From contig JAWLHA010000001.1 in the NCBI GenBank assembly GCA_041690535.1, forward strand, positions 163,402 to 227,401: a DNA stretch of 64,000 nt, read 5' to 3'. This document shows positions 1 to 8,303 of the stretch, in pieces. The notes beneath the pieces were generated by a model, which saw only the letters and a program-made list of their open reading frames with translations, did not search any database and was not told the origin of the DNA. Made by a program: the position numbers and the translations under genes. Each line of letters opens with the position of its first letter. Positions within the stretch are counted from its first letter, which is position 1. The DNA comes from JAWLHA01 sp041690535 (GTDB taxonomy: Bacteria; Pseudomonadota; Gammaproteobacteria; Thiohalomonadales; Thiohalomonadaceae).

Positions 1-2
1 CA

Positions 3-512
3 AAGAACTGTTATCTGCGCGCGGAGAGGCGCCTCCTTGCGGCGGTGGGGCTGCGCGATCAGATTGTGGTCGAGACTCCGGACGCGGTCCTGGTCGCCTC
101 CAGGGAGAAGGCCTCGGAGGTGAAGGCGCTGGTCCAGCAACTCCAGACCATGCGTCGCGATGAGGCCATTGTGCATCAAAAGGTATACCGGCCGTGGGGA
201 TTTTATGAGGGGATCACCGCCTCCGACCGCTTCCAGGTGAAACATATAATGGTGAACCCGGGGGCCAGCCTCTCCCTGCAGAAGCACCATCACCGCGCCG
301 AACACTGGATCGTGGTCAAAGGGACGGCGACGGTTACCTGCGATGAACGCTGTTTCATGCTCACCGAAGATCAATCCACCTACGTGCCCATCGGTTCGGC
401 GCACCGCCTGGAGAACCACGGCAAGATCCCTCTGGAGTTAATCGAGGTGCAGACCGGCAGTTACCTGGGCGAGGACGATATCGTTCGGCTCGAAGACGTC
501 TACGGGCGTTGA
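3..512 (+). CDS. manC: Mannose-1-phosphate guanylyltransferase/mannose-6-phosphate isomerase, C-terminal part (5' end outside window)
   Basis: The open frame runs in from the left edge, so only about 169 C-terminal residues are visible. They cover the end of the guanylyltransferase domain (NCYLRAE, then IVVETPDAVLVA) and the whole type II phosphomannose-isomerase cupin. The cupin signature is QKHHHRAEHWIVVKGTA near the middle, with the metal-binding His and Glu residues, followed by the VPIGSAHRLEN strand. Family role: makes GDP-mannose from mannose-1-phosphate, and can supply mannose-6-phosphate from fructose-6-phosphate. GDP-mannose is the substrate of the AlgD-like dehydrogenase at 39760, so the gene belongs functionally to the polysaccharide locus. 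The frame also contains an in-frame GTG at 45, but homology continues upstream of it, so that is not the start. Confidence 0.93.
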   Translation, partial: KNCYLRAERRLLAAVGLRDQIVVETPDAVLVASREKASEVKALVQQLQTMRRDEAIVHQKVYRPWGFYEGITASDRFQVKHIMVNPGASLSLQKHHHRAEHWIVVKGTATVTCDERCFMLTEDQSTYVPIGSAHRLENHGKIPLELIEVQTGSYLGEDDIVRLEDVYGR

Positions 513-1007
513 ACTGATTCTAATTTCCCAACTTCCCGCCTCAAAAATACAGTATTCACCCACTCGTATTTCCACTGCCCGTAACTAGCCTTGTAGCTGA
601 CAGCCATGCGGAGGCGTGTGCCTTCTGCGCCTTCCGGGACTCAACCATGGGGGCTGGGATATGGCTTCGGGGCGTACGGCAGTTCTCGAACAGAACACCC
701 TGGTGCTTGCCGCGCCTGCCCTGTCGAAAGGGGAACATTCCGGCTTGGGCGTGCCGGCCACGGAGGCTCAGCCAGTTCATGCCGCATCCAGGGTCGAAGG
801 GATGCAAGGCGGCGGGGCATGGGGTATGTCAGATGCCTTGGCCGTCCTCTGTGTGGCATTGCTCGCATTCGCACTCATTGCACGTCGAGATACATCTGAA
901 CGGGTTAGACGACCATTGATCTACCGTCTGTGGCAGCGCTTCGGGCGAAGTTTCTCGCTCAGAACGCGGAACCTGTATCGCGGCAAAGCCTTCTGGAGGT
1001 AAGCGCT
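513..1007. other. Intergenic region upstream of the export operon
   Basis: About 495 bases separate manC from the exporter gene. Several short overlapping frames exist on both strands, none with recognisable protein features except the weak small membrane ORF listed separately at 826-1002. No strong hairpin, tRNA or long repeat was seen. It probably holds the promoter of the operon starting at 1008, but I could not identify convincing -35/-10 boxes. Confidence 0.4.
826..1002 (+). CDS. Possible small membrane protein (58 aa)
   Basis: An ATG at 826 opens a 58-residue frame that ends 5 bases before the exporter start. The first 20 or so residues are a clean hydrophobic segment (ALAVLCVALLAFALIA) followed by a strongly basic tail (RRDTSERVRR, then RTRNLYRGKAFWR). 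That is the layout of a single-pass membrane peptide with a cytoplasmic positive tail. The ribosome site is only G-rich, not a good Shine-Dalgarno, and the same frame stays open further upstream, so this may be chance coding in GC-rich DNA. No family recognised. Confidence 0.25.
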   Translation: MSDALAVLCVALLAFALIARRDTSERVRRPLIYRLWQRFGRSFSLRTRNLYRGKAFWR

Positions 1008-1613
1008 ATGGAAATTCGTCCACTTCGGCCGGGTGCGGCCGTACAACTCAGGCGCATGCTGCTCTGCGCAGCGGTGGCAACCGGTGTCTGTCTTCCCCTC
1101 CAGAGCGCGGTGGCCGAACCACCGCTTCAGGCGGAATACCGAATCGGCCCGGAGGATGTGCTCGATATCTCGGTGTGGAAGGAAGACGGATTGCAGCGGC
1201 AGGTGTTGGTGCGGCCGGACGGGGGAATTTCCTTCCCTTTGGCGGGGGATCTCGAGGTGGCGGGAAAGACCCCGGAGGATGTTCAAATTGAGCTCACCAA
1301 GCTCATCAGGCGCTACATCCCCGCCGCCGTGGTCACGGTGTCGCTCGCGCAGTCGGCGGGCTACAAGGTGTATGTCCTGGGCAAGGTGAACAATCCGGGC
1401 CGCTTCACGGTGGGCCATTACGTGGATGTATTGCAGGCGCTCTCTTTGGCGGGCGGCCTGACTCCATTTGCCTCGGAGAACAATATCAAGATCCTTCGCC
1501 GAAGCGACAAAGGGCAGAGCGTGATTCCATTTGCCTACTCGTCCGCTACCCGGGGGCGGGAGCTGGAGCAGAACGTTATCCTCAGAAGCGGCGATGTGGT
1601 CGTCGTCCCCTGA
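1008..1613 (+). CDS. Polysaccharide export protein, Wza-like (poly_export and SLBB domains)
   Basis: A 201-residue secreted protein. The N-terminus has a signal peptide (residues about 15-36, ending SAVAEP), then the polysaccharide-export domain opening with YRIGPEDVLDISVW, and a SLBB-type domain (VYVLGKVNNPGRF, then LQALSLAGGLTPFAS). Proteins of this family form the periplasmic/outer-membrane channel for capsule or exopolysaccharide. It is much shorter than E. coli Wza (about 380 aa) and lacks the C-terminal amphipathic helix; short versions are typical of EpsH/XrtA-associated exopolysaccharide operons, where a separate beta-barrel is encoded next door, as here. The start at ATG 1008 is chosen because GGAGGT lies at 995-1000 and the signal peptide follows; an in-frame ATG at 930 would add 26 non-signal residues. 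First gene of a five-gene operon. Confidence 0.9.
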   Translation: MEIRPLRPGAAVQLRRMLLCAAVATGVCLPLQSAVAEPPLQAEYRIGPEDVLDISVWKEDGLQRQVLVRPDGGISFPLAGDLEVAGKTPEDVQIELTKLIRRYIPAAVVTVSLAQSAGYKVYVLGKVNNPGRFTVGHYVDVLQALSLAGGLTPFASENNIKILRRSDKGQSVIPFAYSSATRGRELEQNVILRSGDVVVVP

Positions 1614-1617
1614 GCCG

Positions 1618-2892
1618 ATGGTGAACGTCAGCGACAGGATGCCCTTGACCATGTCCAACCCACGGGACAGCTCTCCCGCCTCCTGCCGAGGGCGCGGGGT
1701 GGCGGTGGTGGTAGCCGCCCTGCTGACGACCCCGACGGTCGTGTGCGGGGAGTCGTACGACGTGGTGCTCTCGGGAAGTGTCGGGGTCGAATACGACGAC
1801 AACGTGGGATTGCAGACTGCGGACGAGGTTGATTCCGTCGCCACGCGGATTGGGCTGCGTGTCGGTGTGGAGAGCACCGGTGCGCGCTCGGAGGTCAATG
1901 CCGGAGTTCAGGTGACCCACGTCGAGTATGACGAGGCCGGTCTCGATGATGAGGATCTGCTGCTCCTTGAGCTCCACTCCAGGTACCGGCGCTCGGAGCG
2001 GAATACCCTTTTTCTCGACGGAACCTACAAACTGGACTCCACGCTTCGAACCGACAGGGTGTTGGACGAGGATGATGTGGATATCGGTCTTGCTGAGCGA
2101 AAGGTGGATCGGCACCGCGCCATGCTGAACCCCGGAATTACCTACGCCTTCAGTGAACGCTCGGAGGGGACGCTCGCCTACAAGGGGATCAATGTGGATT
2201 TCGATGGCGGATCCGCCGTCGGCCTGGAGGACTACGTTCAGCACGAGGTTGTGGGCGAGTGGGGCTACCTGCCGAGCGAGCGCAGCCGACACGCCATCAG
2301 GGCGACGGCGCGACTCTACGAGGCGCCGGATCGGGACAGCACATTTGAGAGCCTGATTGCCGACTACGTCATGGCCTATGACGTTTCGGAGGTGACCAAT
2401 GCCACCTTCGCCGTCGGTGCGCATTGGACCGATTTCGATCTCAACGGCACGGAGGGGGACGATCAAGGATTCCTGGCCAGTCTCGGATTTACGCGACGGA
2501 CGGAGCTCGGCCATTGGGAGGGGAGTGTGGAGCGGGTGCTCAATCCGAGCGGTCGGGGTGAGCTGGTGGAGACCGATCAGATCCTCCTGGGGGTGGAGCA
2601 GGCACTTTCCGAACGCAGTCGCGTCGACCTGAGGGTACGCTATTTTCGCAACAAGCCGATCGACGGCACCGGATCGGTGGAGAGGGAGTATTTCTTCATC
2701 GAACCGGCCTACCGCTACTACTTCACGCCGTCCTGGCGCCTGGATGCGGCTTATCGTTACCGGTGGAAGGATGCGGAGGGCAGTCCGCAGGCAGAGAGTA
2801 ACGCGGCGTTCATCTCCGTGACCTATGCCCCGTTGAGCGAATCGAGAGCCGCGAGACAAGGGGACTTCAGTGACAGGGGAGGAGTTCAGTGA
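1618..2892 (+). CDS. Outer-membrane beta-barrel protein of the exopolysaccharide operon
   Basis: A 424-residue protein with a signal-like segment (VAVVVAALLTTPTVVCGES) followed by alternating polar/apolar strands rich in aromatic girdle residues (for example GSVGVEYDDNVGLQ, YRYYFTPSWRLDAAYRYRW), ending close to a C-terminal strand. This matches the putative outer-membrane beta-barrels encoded beside short Wza-like exporters in exopolysaccharide loci. Expected role: outer-membrane pore or anchor for polymer secretion. It starts 4 bases after the exporter stop, and its stop overlaps the next start (GTGA at 2889), so it is translationally coupled. No strong Shine-Dalgarno precedes ATG 1618; ATG 1639 or 1651 are alternatives and would leave the signal peptide intact. 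Confidence 0.78.
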   Translation: MVNVSDRMPLTMSNPRDSSPASCRGRGVAVVVAALLTTPTVVCGESYDVVLSGSVGVEYDDNVGLQTADEVDSVATRIGLRVGVESTGARSEVNAGVQVTHVEYDEAGLDDEDLLLLELHSRYRRSERNTLFLDGTYKLDSTLRTDRVLDEDDVDIGLAERKVDRHRAMLNPGITYAFSERSEGTLAYKGINVDFDGGSAVGLEDYVQHEVVGEWGYLPSERSRHAIRATARLYEAPDRDSTFESLIADYVMAYDVSEVTNATFAVGAHWTDFDLNGTEGDDQGFLASLGFTRRTELGHWEGSVERVLNPSGRGELVETDQILLGVEQALSERSRVDLRVRYFRNKPIDGTGSVEREYFFIEPAYRYYFTPSWRLDAAYRYRWKDAEGSPQAESNAAFISVTYAPLSESRAARQGDFSDRGGVQ

Positions 2893-4652
2893 GCGCCGGC
2901 AATCGACAGGAAGGGATGCAGATCAGTGACTATGGGGCGGTGATACGGCGTCGCAAAGGGTGGCTGCTGTGGCCATTCGCACTGGCGCTCGTCATCGGAA
3001 CACTCATCAGTGGCATCATGCCCCCGGTCTATCGGGCGACTGCCACCGTCAAGGTGGAGAGGGCGGAGATCCCATCGAGCGTCGTGGCCTCTACGGTGGT
3101 TGGCGGTTTTGTGGACGAACAGATCGAAAACCTCTCGAGGCGGGTGCTCAGTGGCGAATCACTCTATCAAATCGCCGTCAAGTACAACCTCTACCCGGAG
3201 ATCTCCCGGAGCGAGGCCCGAGGGGTATTGGTGGGACGCGTCAGGGAGAACATTCACCGCGAGCCGGTCAGCGTCGAGGTGACCAATCCCAGCAGCGGCC
3301 GGGCCACCGTGTCCACCATCGCGTTCACGATCTCTTACGACTCGGAGGACCCTGCCACGGCGCAGGCCGTCGCCAACGAACTGGCGAAGAACTATGTCAG
3401 GGAGAGCGAACGGATGGCCACCCGCCAGGCGGGCGAGGTGGCGAATTTCCTGAGTGCGGAGTCCGCCCGCCTTGCCGAGCGGGTCTCCCATTTCGAACAG
3501 AAGCTGGCGGACTTCAAGCGAAAGCATGCATCGGAGCTGCCGGAGCTGGCTGAGCTGAACCGCAGTCAGGTGGAGACCATCCAGGCGGAGCTGGATCGGT
3601 TGGTCGAGGCCCTGCGTGCTCTCGAGGAGCAGCGCATCCTCCTCTCGGCCCAGCTCGCCCAGACCGAGCGGCACGCTCCTCTTGCGGCTGCCGGTGGCGA
3701 GGCGCTGATGAGCCCCAACCAGCGGCTGAACATGCTCAAGAACGAGTACCTGCAGGGTTCGGCCCGGTACGCGCCCGATCATCCGGATTTGGTGCGGATC
3801 CGCAGTGAGATCGAGATCCTCAGTGGGCAGATCCCCGGCGGCTCGGAGTTGTCCCGGCTGGTGCAGGCCTACGAGAACGTCCGACTCCAGCTGGTGACGG
3901 CCCGCCAGCGCTACTCCGAGCTGCACCCGGATGTGCAGCGACTCAGCCGGCGGCTGGATGAGCTGAAGGGGCGGATCGCCACCGGGGTCGTGCTGAGCGG
4001 TGAAGAGCAAGGACCCACTGATGCCGTGCCGGCCACCAATCCCGCCTATCTGAGCCTGCAGGCACGGCTTGATAGCGTGGTGGCCAACCTCAACATGGAA
4101 ATCGCCCGCAAAGAGAGCCTCGAACAACGGCTCGCCACCTACCAGAAGCGCTTGACCAGCGCCCCGGCGGTGGAGCGGGAGTACCTGAGTTTGCGTCGGG
4201 ACCATGAGGACGCGGTCAACAAGTATCAGGAGATCCGCGACAAGGAGACTCAGGCTCGGCTGGCCGAACAGCTTGAGTCGGAGCGCAAGGGCGATCACTT
4301 TGCCTTGGCCGAGGAGGCGTCGGTGCCCACGGCGCCGGTGAAGCCGAACAAGATCGGCATCCTCGCCGTGGCTGCGTTCCTGGGCATGGTCGGCGGAATA
4401 GGCGGCGCGTCGGTGGCGGAGTACAGGGATACCTCCATCCACGATGGACGCGATCTGGCCGGCCTTACCGGGGCCCTGCCACTGGCGGCGATTCCCACCA
4501 TCCGGTCAGAGGCCGAAACGCGTTCAGAAGGTCTACCCAAGGGCCTGATCGCGGTTGCCGCGGTGGCACTACTACTGCTGGCCTCCCACGTCTGGTGGCA
4601 GCCCATCGATGTCACCGTGGCCCAGGCCACGCAATGGCTGACCGGGCGATGA
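2889..4652 (+). CDS. GumC/Wzz-like chain-length determinant (polysaccharide co-polymerase)
   Basis: 587 residues. An N-terminal membrane segment (WLLWPFALALVIGTLISGI, residues about 28-46) is followed by the Wzz domain (PPVYRATATVKVERAE), a long coiled-coil region through residues about 190-480, then a proline-rich stretch (PTAPVKPNKIGIL) leading into a second membrane segment near residue 500 and a third close to the C-terminus. This is the layout of co-polymerases that set polymer length and couple Wzy to the exporter. The cytoplasmic tyrosine kinase is encoded separately just downstream, as in split CapA/CapB-type systems. The GTG at 2889 overlaps the previous stop; ATG 2916, preceded by AGGAAGG, is an equally good start and would remove nine residues. 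Confidence 0.9.
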   Translation: MSAGNRQEGMQISDYGAVIRRRKGWLLWPFALALVIGTLISGIMPPVYRATATVKVERAEIPSSVVASTVVGGFVDEQIENLSRRVLSGESLYQIAVKYNLYPEISRSEARGVLVGRVRENIHREPVSVEVTNPSSGRATVSTIAFTISYDSEDPATAQAVANELAKNYVRESERMATRQAGEVANFLSAESARLAERVSHFEQKLADFKRKHASELPELAELNRSQVETIQAELDRLVEALRALEEQRILLSAQLAQTERHAPLAAAGGEALMSPNQRLNMLKNEYLQGSARYAPDHPDLVRIRSEIEILSGQIPGGSELSRLVQAYENVRLQLVTARQRYSELHPDVQRLSRRLDELKGRIATGVVLSGEEQGPTDAVPATNPAYLSLQARLDSVVANLNMEIARKESLEQRLATYQKRLTSAPAVEREYLSLRRDHEDAVNKYQEIRDKETQARLAEQLESERKGDHFALAEEASVPTAPVKPNKIGILAVAAFLGMVGGIGGASVAEYRDTSIHDGRDLAGLTGALPLAAIPTIRSEAETRSEGLPKGLIAVAAVALLLLASHVWWQPIDVTVAQATQWLTGR

Positions 4653-4696
4653 GAGCCGGCCAGGCGTGACAACGGGACTAACCGAGGGACGGACAC

Positions 4697-5485
4697 ATGG
4701 ACAGAATAGCGCGCGCATTGGAACTGGCACGGGGAGAACAGTCGGGCGCAGCCGAGGGGCCGGTGGAGATCGGCTTCGGTTACACCTACACGCGCACCGT
4801 CTCAATCCCCAGGACCACCCTCGCCCGCAACAGGGTGATTTGGGCCATGGACACGAGCGACGATGCGGTCGACGCCTACAAGCTGTTGCGTACCCGCGTT
4901 CTGCGGCGAATGCGGCAGAACAACTGGAATACTCTGGCCATCACCAGCCCGGGACCCGGGGCGGGAAAGAGTCTCACCGCCATTAATCTCGCCATCAGCA
5001 TGGCGATGGAGCTCGGTCACAGCGCGTTGCTGGTGGATGCGGACCTTCGCCGGCCGAGCATTCACGGCTACTTCGGCCTCAATCCCGAATATGGTTTGCG
5101 GGACAGCCTGCGGGGCGACGTTCCGTTGGAGAAAATCCTGTTCAACCCCGGCATCGAACGCTTTGTAATCCTTCCGGGGACCCAAGGCAGTGGTAACTCA
5201 TCGGAGCTCCTCTCCTCGCCGAAGATGCAGGGGATGGTGCGGGAGTTCAAGGAGCGCTACCCGGCACGCATGGTGTTGTTCGACTTGCCGCCGGTACTGG
5301 TCGGCGATGACGTGGTGGCGTTCGCGCCCCATGTGGATGCAGTGCTGATGGTCGTTGAAGAGAATCGCACACGGCGCGAAGAGGTGACTCGCGCCATGGA
5401 GCTGCTTGATGGCGTGGAGGTGATCGGAACGGTGTTGAACAGATCGAGTCGGCCCTCCGGCGGTGCCGACTACCACTACCAGTGA
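4697..5485 (+). CDS. Cytoplasmic BY-kinase/ATPase of capsule assembly (CpsD/CapB-like)
   Basis: 262 residues with the three motifs of bacterial tyrosine kinases of the P-loop type: Walker A (GPGAGKSLTA, about residue 86), Walker A' (ALLVDADLRRPS) and Walker B (MVLFDLPPV). The conserved NSSELLSSPKM segment of the family is also present. The C-terminus is short and has only two tyrosines (ADYHYQ), far fewer than the tyrosine cluster of Wzc or CpsD, so autophosphorylation capacity may be limited. In this family the protein works with the adjacent Wzz/GumC-like protein, controlling polymerisation and export. It lies 44 bases downstream of that gene in the same operon. Confidence 0.9.
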   Translation: MDRIARALELARGEQSGAAEGPVEIGFGYTYTRTVSIPRTTLARNRVIWAMDTSDDAVDAYKLLRTRVLRRMRQNNWNTLAITSPGPGAGKSLTAINLAISMAMELGHSALLVDADLRRPSIHGYFGLNPEYGLRDSLRGDVPLEKILFNPGIERFVILPGTQGSGNSSELLSSPKMQGMVREFKERYPARMVLFDLPPVLVGDDVVAFAPHVDAVLMVVEENRTRREEVTRAMELLDGVEVIGTVLNRSSRPSGGADYHYQ

Positions 5486-5563
5486 GTACGACAGCGCAGC
5501 GGAAAGGGAGCCTCCCGCCGTTGCATGCCATCGCACTGCGAGGGATTAGGCGAAGGAGCGACG

Positions 5564-6451
5564 ATGTACGAGAAGTTCTACGGGTTTCGCGAAAAGCCAT
5601 TCTCGATCCTCCCGGATCCGGCCTTTCTTTACCTGAGCCGCAAGCATCGGCGCGCGTTGACGATGCTGGAGTACGGCATTCGCAATCAGGCCGGCTTTTC
5701 GGTGATCACTGGTGCCATCGGCTCCGGAAAGACAACCCTGGTGAGACGACTGCTGGGACAGGTTGATCGGAGTCTGAACATCGGTCTGGTATCCAACACG
5801 CAGTGCGAAAGTTTCGAGGAACTGCTCCAGTGGGTGTTGCTCGCCTTCGACCTCGAATATCGCGCCAAGGAGAAAGTCGAGCTCTATCACGCCTTCAGCG
5901 ATTTCCTGGTGAAGGAACACGTTGCGGGGCGCCAGGTGGTGCTGATCGTGGATGAGGCCCAGCACCTTGGCCCGGCCCCGCTGGAGCAGCTTCGCATGCT
6001 CTCCAATGTCAACGCGGACAAGCACCAATTTTTGCAGCTGGTGCTGGTCGGCCAACCGGACCTGCGGGACCTGTTGCGGCGTGCGGAGTTGGTACAGTTC
6101 GCCCAGCGCGTGGCGATTGCCTATCACCTGGAGCCCCTCGACCTGGCGGAGACCCAGGAGTATGTGCGCCATCGACTGGTGGTGGCCGGGGGAACGCCGG
6201 ACATCTTCGCTGTGGACACCCACGACTACATATGGCAGATCAGTGGGGGCGTGCCGCGGGTGATCAATCTGCTCTGCGATGCGGCCCTTGTCTACGGAAT
6301 GGCCGAGCAGAAAAGGAGCATCGATCGGGCACTGTTGACGGACGTGGTCAAGGACCGCGAGATGGATGTCACGCCCATCGCCGAATCCCATTGGGGGAGC
6401 AGCGAGGCGGGTGGGCAGGTCCCCACGCTGACTGAAATCGTCTGGAAATGA
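5564..6451 (+). CDS. ExeA-like AAA ATPase of exopolysaccharide/secretion loci
   Basis: 295 residues opening with the family signature MYEKFYGFREKPFSILPDP, then Walker A (GAIGSGKTTLVRRLL), Walker B (VVLIVDEAQHL), sensor region (LQLVLVGQPDLRDLL) and a winged C-terminal lid (GGVPRVINLLCDAAL). This is the ExeA/GspA ATPase type; a dedicated clade sits in XrtA/PEP-CTERM exopolysaccharide operons next to the chain-length and kinase genes, exactly as seen here. The peptidoglycan-binding C-terminal domain of true ExeA is absent. Start chosen at ATG 5564 with GAAGGAG at 5552-5558. Its precise role in polymer secretion is not established. Confidence 0.86.
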   Translation: MYEKFYGFREKPFSILPDPAFLYLSRKHRRALTMLEYGIRNQAGFSVITGAIGSGKTTLVRRLLGQVDRSLNIGLVSNTQCESFEELLQWVLLAFDLEYRAKEKVELYHAFSDFLVKEHVAGRQVVLIVDEAQHLGPAPLEQLRMLSNVNADKHQFLQLVLVGQPDLRDLLRRAELVQFAQRVAIAYHLEPLDLAETQEYVRHRLVVAGGTPDIFAVDTHDYIWQISGGVPRVINLLCDAALVYGMAEQKRSIDRALLTDVVKDREMDVTPIAESHWGSSEAGGQVPTLTEIVWK

Positions 6452-6467
6452 GCGAAGGAGGCGGCAT

Positions 6468-7238
6468 ATGAGGGTGGCGATCCTTGCCGGAGGTCTCGGG
6501 ACGCGCCTCGCCGAGGAGACCGAGGTCAAGCCGAAACCCATGGTGGAGATCGGCGGGCAGCCGATCCTCTGGCACATCATGAAGCACTATGCCCACTACG
6601 GCTTTAACGATTTCGTGATCGCCCTCGGCTACAAGGGCGAGGTGATCAAACGCTGGATGTCCGAATACTGCCGGCTGCACAGCAATATGACCGTGAAGAC
6701 CGGCACGGGTGACGTGATCCTTCACGACAGGAATCCTAGCGACTGGACGGTGGACCTCATCGATACCGGACAGGAAACCGCCACCGGCGGGCGCATCAAG
6801 CGACTCGCGCCGTGGCTGGGTGACAGCACGTTCATGCTCACCTGGGGGGACGGGCTGGCGGATGTGGACCTTCGGGCCCTGCTGCGCTTTCACCGCGCCC
6901 ATGGAAAGCTGGCCACGCTCACGGCAGTGCGGCCCCCGGCCCGTTTCGGCCACCTCGACTTCGAAGGCACGCGTGTCTCCTGTTTCACCGAGAAGCCGCA
7001 AACCAGTGAGGGCTGGATCAACGGAGCCTTCTTCGTGCTGGAGCCCGGTGTGTTTGACTATGTGGAGGGCGACGATACCCAGTGGGAGAAGGAGCCCCTG
7101 GAGCGTCTGGCCCAGGATGGGGAGCTAATGGCGTTCCGGCATTCGTCCTTTTGGCAGTGCATGGATACCATCCGCGACAAAAAGCTGCTGGAGCGGTTGT
7201 GGGCGGAGGAGAGCGCCCCCTGGAAAATATGGAGCTAA
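6468..7238 (+). CDS. rfbF: Glucose-1-phosphate cytidylyltransferase
   Basis: 256 residues, full length for RfbF. The nucleotidyltransferase signature AILAGGLGTRLAEET at the N-terminus, KPKPMVEIGGQPILWHIM, the metal site LTWGDGLADVD and GWINGAFFVLEP are all characteristic. It makes CDP-glucose from CTP and glucose-1-phosphate, the entry to CDP-deoxysugars (for example abequose, tyvelose, yersiniose-type branched sugars). The usual next enzyme, CDP-glucose 4,6-dehydratase (RfbG), is not recognisable nearby; instead an SDR follows after 3 bases and three methyltransferases come next. The product of the block is therefore probably an unusual CDP-linked, C-methylated sugar. Start ATG 6468, preceded by GAAGGAGG. 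Confidence 0.93.
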   Translation: MRVAILAGGLGTRLAEETEVKPKPMVEIGGQPILWHIMKHYAHYGFNDFVIALGYKGEVIKRWMSEYCRLHSNMTVKTGTGDVILHDRNPSDWTVDLIDTGQETATGGRIKRLAPWLGDSTFMLTWGDGLADVDLRALLRFHRAHGKLATLTAVRPPARFGHLDFEGTRVSCFTEKPQTSEGWINGAFFVLEPGVFDYVEGDDTQWEKEPLERLAQDGELMAFRHSSFWQCMDTIRDKKLLERLWAEESAPWKIWS

Positions 7239-7241
7239 GCC

Positions 7242-8303
7242 ATGCGGGTACTTGTGACCGGACACAAGGGTTATATCGGAACCGTGCTGGTACCGCTGCT
7301 GCTCGACCACGACCACCAGGTGGTGGGCATGGATGCGGACTGGTTCGAGCGGTGTACCTTCTGTGGAAGCCTCTCCGAGGTGGAGAGTCACCGCAAGGAT
7401 ACCCGCGACATCGAACTTGCTGACCTCATCGGCATGGATGCGGTAATCCATTTGGCGGGCCTTTCCAACGACCCGTTGGGTGACTATCGCCCGGAACTGA
7501 CCGAGGAGATCAACACCAAGGCCTCCATCCGCCTGGCCCGCCTTGCCAGGGAGGCGGGGGTGGAGCGCTTCATCTTTGCCTCTTCCTGCAGCAATTACGG
7601 TGCATCGGGGGCCGATTTTCTCGACGAGACTGCCGCCTTCAACCCCGTGACCCCGTACGGGGCATCGAAAGTGGAGGTGGAAGGGGCCCTTGCGGCGCTG
7701 GCTGGCGAGGATTTCACTCCCACCAGCCTGCGCGCGTCCACCGCCTACGGGCTATCGCCGCGGATCCGCTTCGATCTGGTGATCAACAACCTGACCGCGT
7801 GGGCGTACACCACCGGACAGGTCTATCTCAAGAGCGACGGTACCCCCTGGCGGCCGGTGGTTCACGTCGAAGACATCGCCCGCGCCTATCTGGCCGTGTT
7901 GGAGGCCCCCCGGGAGCTGGTTCATGGCCAGGCGTTCAACGTGGGCGTGACCTCCGAAAACTACCAGATGCGTGAACTGGCGGAGTTGGTCAAGGCCGTG
8001 GTGCCGGGGTGCACCATCGAGTACGCCCCTGATGCAGGGCCGGACAAGCGCTGCTACCGCGTCGACTGCAACAAGATCGCGCGGGTGCTGCATGGGTTCA
8101 AGCCGCAGTGGACGGCGCAGCGGGGCATCGAGGAGCTTTATGAAGCCTACCGCACCACGGGGCTCGAACTGAGCGATTTCGAGGGGGTGAGATTCAAGCG
8201 TATCGGCCACATCAAACAGTTGGTCGACGGCGGGTACCTCACAGACGCCCTGCGTTGGAGTGACAAGGTGGGGGAAGTGGCGGCAACCGGAACCTCTGTG
8301 TGA
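7242..8303 (+). CDS. Extended SDR family NAD(P)-dependent nucleotide-sugar epimerase/dehydratase
   Basis: 353 residues with an N-terminal Rossmann signature GHKGYIG, the SS(C)SNYG strand, and the catalytic YGASK (Tyr-x3-Lys) motif near residue 144. This is the nucleotide-sugar epimerase/dehydratase fold. It is coupled to rfbF (3-base gap), so the substrate is probably CDP-glucose or a product of it. A cysteine pair in WFERCTFCGSL near residue 44 is unusual for the family and is seen in SDRs of similar rfbF-methyltransferase clusters. Whether it dehydrates, epimerises or reduces cannot be told from sequence. It could replace RfbG functionally, but that is a guess. Confidence 0.85.
   Translation: MRVLVTGHKGYIGTVLVPLLLDHDHQVVGMDADWFERCTFCGSLSEVESHRKDTRDIELADLIGMDAVIHLAGLSNDPLGDYRPELTEEINTKASIRLARLAREAGVERFIFASSCSNYGASGADFLDETAAFNPVTPYGASKVEVEGALAALAGEDFTPTSLRASTAYGLSPRIRFDLVINNLTAWAYTTGQVYLKSDGTPWRPVVHVEDIARAYLAVLEAPRELVHGQAFNVGVTSENYQMRELAELVKAVVPGCTIEYAPDAGPDKRCYRVDCNKIARVLHGFKPQWTAQRGIEELYEAYRTTGLELSDFEGVRFKRIGHIKQLVDGGYLTDALRWSDKVGEVAATGTSV

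Noticed and set aside
3159..4442. Long antisense open frame opposite the chain-length gene
   Set aside because: High-GC shadow of the real gene: no ribosome site, no recognisable motif, and the plus-strand protein is fully explained.
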